Part shown: positions 16,901-18,876 of the stretch, in pieces
Layout of the letters: each line of letters opens with the position of its first letter
Position numbering within the stretch: position 1 is the first letter of the stretch
Assembly (NCBI GenBank): GCA_028565635.1
Contig: JAOXYB010072500.1
Coordinates: 1 to 18,876, forward strand
Length of the DNA stretch: 18,876 bases
DNA from: Phoronis ovalis
Taxonomy: Eukaryota; Phoronida; Phoronidae
Direction of reading: 5' to 3'
The notes under the pieces: generated by a model
The model's input: the letters and a program-made list of their open reading frames with translations, nothing else
What the model was told of the DNA's origin: nothing
Databases searched by the model: none
Position numbers and translations under genes: made by a program

Positions 16901-18675
16901 GCAGATAGTGACATAACTGTTTTGTCATCAATAATGATAAAAGACATAGTGAGTAATGATTTTAACCATTTTGCTGGTTACAGTGGCTTTCTAAATCCTG
17001 GATATCTTACATGCAAAATAATGGGATTTTGACGTGCTTTTGACCTGTTTATTTATGCAGTGCAATAATAAAAAAGAAATAATTCGAAATTTTTCTACAA
17101 TTATATAGTCTTTTTCATCAATCAAGTGATTTTTGTGCCTCTATGGCAGATATTTGTCACTTTTAATGATATTGAAAGATTTGCCAAAAAAATTCTTGCT
17201 ATGTTTCAGTGCATTCTAATATTATTGCATGCTATGTATTATCCTCCAGTGCCTGCTTGGTGTCTATGCTCTACTAAAAAGCAGTAACCGACAAGTGCGT
17301 AATAAACTATTTGCAAGCAGTTGGTGGTACCATGGGTCATGAACCTAAATATCCCACAATAAGCAATCACTTGCAGGATTCATTCACAAAGCACAGAATT
17401 GTGGGTGTGTTTGGGTTCTTGACCACTGCATGCAAATGGTCTATTGATGAATTGTGGTGTGGCAGCCAAGACTTATCTGATACAGGATAATGTTATGTTC
17501 CATCAAATAAATGAAAAAATAAAATTCTGGTAAATTAAGACACAAGCAGATCACAAAGAGATCATCTTGTGTTAAATTGCAGCTTTAATAATTACATACA
17601 TGCAAAAACCTTTATTGTTTCAGGTAATGAGCGAGGTACCAGCAGATGGCATTTATAGTCTTGAGCTTGCTGGACGCAGTGAGCCACCTACTTTTATAAA
17701 ATATCCATGGAGTTTTTTCAATTGTGAGAGACAACATGTTTTTCCATACAATAACTTCAATACATCATCAACATGTTCTCAGGAGAATAACACTTTGATA
17801 AAAATGGGGAAGTTTGGAATATGGCCTGGTATTACAGAGTTTAATCGAGAAGTGCCTACTTTAAAAGAAACAGAATACCAGGAAGTGCCAGAAACTAGTT
17901 CTAGTGATGTACCGCATATGGATCTCACAAAAAATGCTCATGATAATTCTCAGTGTAAACATGAAAACATTACGATAGATCAGAAAAGAACACAATCAGA
18001 ACTTTATGGCATTGGTGCTAGTAAAGGTTGTAGTGACTGCAATACAAGTTCTCCCTGTGATAAGAGTATTTCATTAGACAAAACTAAAGCTGAAGCTTCT
18101 GAGAAATATTTAAAAACGTCTGGAAACAATGCTAAACATAATGCCTTACCAATAACTGCTGAAGAACTACTAAAATTTTCAGACAACGATACATTAGATT
18201 TATCTGAAAGACTAATCGATATTTTGAGTAGCGCAGTCAAAGTTAGAGTTGAAACTCTACCAAACGTATGTGGTATGTGCTATCATAACAGATTATTAAG
18301 TACAGCTCACCGCCTACCAAAAGAGAAAAGCAGACAATATGTGAATAGATTGAATTCTGATTCAATATGCAGTTCTGATACAGGCTCTTATACATTGCCA
18401 ACTAATGCATACGAAGAGTGTGAAATAGCAGCTAGTAAAGTTTTATTGAAACATGAACCTTCAAATCATACACACTATAATTCTAAAGATGATAGTATGG
18501 ATTATAAATGCAACAGTTTTTCATCCTTTGGTAATTCTTTGCCAATATTTCAAAACTGTACTCAGAGCACAGACCCAAAAGAAAGCTCTGCTTCAGAAAT
18601 GTGTAACCATGCAAGAGTGGCTGTGTTGTTCTCTGGAGGTATTGACTGTATGGTACTTACTACCTTGGCTGACAG
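10917..18675 (+). CDS. ASNSD1: ASNSD1, asparagine synthetase domain-containing protein 1 (3' partial; 5 exons visible)
   Basis: Exons 10917-10973, 12924-13124, 14333-14455, 16829-16948 and 17624-18675, joined in phases 0, 0, 0, 0, then phase 2 out of the window; about 518 residues are visible. The N-terminal glutamine amidotransferase type 2 (Ntn hydrolase) domain starts directly with Met-Cys-Gly-Ile, so Cys2 is the nucleophile after Met removal. It continues with the RGP motif, FLWNGEIF (oxyanion-hole NG), QGPWSFIYW and LWFGRDIFGRRSLLW, the order seen in human ASNSD1. The C-terminal ATP-pyrophosphatase domain begins with VAVLFSGGIDCMV. The protein resembles asparagine synthetase, but synthetase activity of ASNSD1 is not established to my knowledge. 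Two oddities are a linker about 200 residues longer than I recall for the human protein, and Cys in place of Ser in the PP-loop. Confidence 0.95.
11282..11895 (+). mobile_element. About 610-bp insert within the LINE, carrying a hammerhead ribozyme
   Basis: The LINE reading breaks off after LEQ and resumes at about 11896 with RPHNQARLS; the stretch between has no LINE similarity that I recognise. It contains three copies of TGGCCTCCTA (11418-11427, 11454-11463, 11496-11505) and a full hammerhead motif at 11574-11621. The ribozyme points to a Penelope-like element fragment or a non-autonomous retrozyme-like element. I could not define terminal repeats or a clear target-site duplication, so the boundaries are plus or minus about 20 bp and the class is inferred. 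Confidence 0.6.
11574..11621 (+). ncRNA. Type I hammerhead self-cleaving ribozyme
   Basis: All core elements are present in order. Stem I is TCCTAG (11574-11579) pairing with CTAGGA (11616-11621), 6 bp. Core CTGATGA is at 11580-11586. Stem II is GGAC (11587-11590) with GTCC (11597-11600), loop AATCAA. GAA is at 11601-11603. Stem III is ACAG (11604-11607) with CTGT (11611-11614), loop CAG. Invariant A15.1-U16.1 is 11604-11614, and the cleavage base C17 is 11615, after GU. Both ends enter through stem I, so it is type I. Stem III is very short but nearly self-complementary, so two copies could form a longer shared stem, as in known dimeric hammerheads. Cleavage is predicted between 11615 and 11616. 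Confidence 0.88.
12924..13124 (+). CDS. ASNSD1: ASNSD1 exon 2: glutaminase-domain core
   Basis: 67 codons, phase 0 at both ends, acceptor CATTTCAG and donor CAG|GTATGG. It encodes LLNRGPDAIASC, the strand CVLHFQGSLTPQP, DEEGNIFLWNGEIFGG and ends GLQ. NRGP and NGEI match conserved positions of class II glutamine amidotransferases. An ATG at 12912 lies in the intron acceptor region and is not the start. Confidence 0.94.
13125..14332 (+). other. ASNSD1 intron 2 (1,208 bp)
   Basis: Donor GTATGG, acceptor ATAACTTTACAG. It contains AT palindromes, notably the perfect AATTATTAATATTAATAATT at 14006-14025, and a candidate minus-strand exon at 13773-13910. No recognisable mobile element was seen. Confidence 0.88.
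13773..13910 (-). other. Candidate minus-strand exon or open frame (unrecognised)
   Basis: On the minus strand TTCATGTTATTTTCAG (ending at 13911) precedes 45 open codons and a TGA at 13775-13773. The translation begins HYNITVGDQLQAITGTFSQE and continues RLKVNNQWGKTAKSS, ending NDLKSVA. The pattern is reminiscent of an SH3- or CABIT-like strand order, but I cannot confirm a family. An internal donor AAG|GTGAAT is also present. A second frame is open for about 25 codons, so chance is possible. Confidence 0.22.
14333..14455 (+). CDS. ASNSD1: ASNSD1 exon 3: glutaminase domain
   Basis: 41 codons, phase 0, acceptor TTTACAG and donor CAA|GTATGT. It encodes VSPGENDGTVLMKQL, the family's END segment next to the glutamine site, and IQGPWSFIYWQ, which matches human ASNSD1 EVQGPWSFIYYQ closely. 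Open reading on either side belongs to the introns. Confidence 0.94.
14914..15126. repeat. Tandem array, 36-bp unit and variants
   Basis: The 36-bp unit runs from GGTTCTGTTGTAGTTCCAGA to CATACATGCAGTAAGG. Full or near-full copies end near 14946, 15018 and 15054, interspersed with variant units containing GGTTCAGACAAGGTAAAA. Unit lengths stay multiples of three. The + strand is open from 14911 to a TAA at 15166-15168 (85 codons, no ATG; VPDIHAVRG repeated). On the minus strand one frame is rich in Thr, Ser and Glu (PLTACMSGTTTE repeated) but broken by two TAA codons at equivalent positions. Confidence 0.85.
16028..16061 (-). other. Candidate minus-strand first coding exon within ASNSD1 intron 3
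   Basis: On the minus strand ATGATGGTGGCTGATGAAAA begins MMVADENWTFL and ends in G|GTAAGAA, a strong donor, phase 1. Downstream acceptors of matching phase exist near 15714 (TTTGCAG) and 15315 (TTTTCCAG); joining to the latter gives GDELFTDGKVATVV and then a stop after a few more codons. This would be a very small nested gene. It is weak, resting on one good donor and short frames. Confidence 0.15.
16829..16948 (+). CDS. ASNSD1: ASNSD1 exon 4: end of glutaminase-domain signature
   Basis: 40 codons, phase 0, acceptor TTCTTTTTAG and donor ATA|GTGAGT. It encodes KLWFGRDIFGRRSLLWHL, nearly identical to the human ASNSD1 segment, then a less conserved stretch ending MIKDI. There is no ATG-initiated frame of any length here; the exon was placed by its motif and by phase agreement with exons 3 and 5. 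Confidence 0.93.
16949..17623 (+). other. ASNSD1 intron 4 (675 bp)
   Basis: Donor GTGAGT, acceptor TTATTGTTTCAG. Between 17278 and 17490 one + frame is open for 70 codons after a TAA (VINYLQAVGGTMGHEPKYPT and more), with an internal ATG at about 17332. I do not recognise the translation, and length alone does not exclude chance. Confidence 0.85.
17624..18675 (+). CDS. ASNSD1: ASNSD1 exon 5: domain linker and PP-loop of the synthetase domain
   Basis: 1,052 nt, acceptor TTGTTTCAG, donor GACAG|GTAAGA, phase 2. It begins VMSEVPADGIYSLELAG, equal to the QEVPASGLFRIDL region of human ASNSD1, and PWSFF for human PWKY. A long low-complexity stretch rich in Ser, Thr, Asn, Asp and Cys follows. The helix LSERLIDILSSAVKVRVETLP (about 18200-18260) matches human FIDVLSVAVKKRVLCLP. 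About 110 more variable residues lead to ARVAVLFSGGIDCMVLTTLA with the PP-loop at 18632-18649. The exon continues in frame only to a TAA just past the splice site, as expected for an intron. Confidence 0.94.
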
Positions 18676-18876
18676 GTAAGAACTGAGACAATTAAAATTT
18701 GGTCACTTCAATGTCAAACAGTTGAACGAAGAATTAATGTTGAATTACTTTTTTTGAATTACTGATTCGAAAGTCTTTTTATTTATTTATGCCTTACGTA
18801 GTTGTTTGTTTGTCATGTTTATCTAATGGAAGTTGTTTGTTTGTCATGTTTATCTAATGGAAGTTGTTTGTTTGTC
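18676..18876 (+). other. ASNSD1 intron 5 (partial)
   Basis: It starts with GTAAGA and runs off the window. The end is occupied by a 31-bp tandem array. The remaining exons, encoding most of the synthetase domain, lie beyond the window. Confidence 0.88.
18801..18876 (+). repeat. 31-bp tandem repeat (minisatellite), at least 2.45 units
   Basis: The unit starts GTTGTTTGTTTGTCATGTTT and is 31 bp: copies 18801-18831 and 18832-18862 are identical, and the first 14 bases of a third copy end the window. Identical copies suggest a young or actively homogenised array; total length is unknown. Confidence 0.95.

Noticed and set aside
17600-17623. ATG at 17600 as a separate gene start
   Set aside because: The conserved sequence starts at 17624 after TTTCAG and aligns with the ASNSD1 family; the residues before it are intron.
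1-18876. Bacterial-type features, CRISPR arrays, tRNA or rRNA genes
   Set aside because: None were seen; the window is an ordinary split-gene animal sequence, and the tandem repeats lack CRISPR repeat-spacer organisation.

Overview
The window is nuclear DNA of an invertebrate animal. It is AT-rich, its genes are split by GT-AG introns, and it carries degraded retrotransposon sequence. Both recognisable genes are on the + strand. The first belongs to the GRL101/relaxin-receptor-like group of leucine-rich-repeat GPCRs, which has expanded in lophotrochozoans and some deuterostome invertebrates. A mollusc, annelid, brachiopod or similar animal is therefore my best guess, but the phylum cannot be fixed from this sequence.

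Region 1 (1-7186) holds the 3' part of a very large receptor gene: three exons (166-2795, 3608-4437, 4915-7186) encoding about 1,909 residues, with the 5' end lying before the window. Going down the protein there are about six CUB or CUB-like modules, one clear and one degenerate C-type lectin domain, six LDL-receptor class A repeats with one further cysteine-rich segment, a short leucine-rich-repeat block, and a complete rhodopsin-like seven-helix domain. The TM6 and TM7 motifs are those of relaxin-receptor-type LGRs. Splice phases across both introns agree and rejoin a lectin domain and an LDLa domain exactly.

Region 2 (7187 to about 10800) is intergenic. It contains the likely 3' UTR, an unclassified repeat with a period near 70 bp, several inverted repeats, a 13-bp tandem triplet and one unexplained open frame.

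Region 3 (about 10800-18876) is the 5' half of an ASNSD1 gene (asparagine synthetase domain-containing protein 1): promoter-like sequence, a 19-codon first exon beginning Met-Cys-Gly-Ile, and exons at 12924-13124, 14333-14455, 16829-16948 and 17624-18675. The glutaminase-type (Ntn) domain is complete. The synthetase domain starts at the PP-loop and runs out of the window. The protein has an unusually long linker, about 200 residues longer than in the human protein as I recall it, and the PP-loop reads SGGIDC instead of SGGIDS.

The most notable non-genic signal is in ASNSD1 intron 1. A decayed non-LTR retrotransposon (LINE) is interrupted by about 610 bp of foreign sequence, and inside that insert, at 11574-11621, is a complete type I hammerhead self-cleaving ribozyme motif with all conserved core bases and all three stems. 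Its near-palindromic short stem III is the form seen in Penelope-like elements and animal retrozymes. ASNSD1 intron 3 holds a 36-bp tandem array that is open on the + strand and mucin-like on the - strand, and intron 5 begins a 31-bp tandem array that runs off the end. The two genes share orientation, but nothing in the sequence suggests that they work together.
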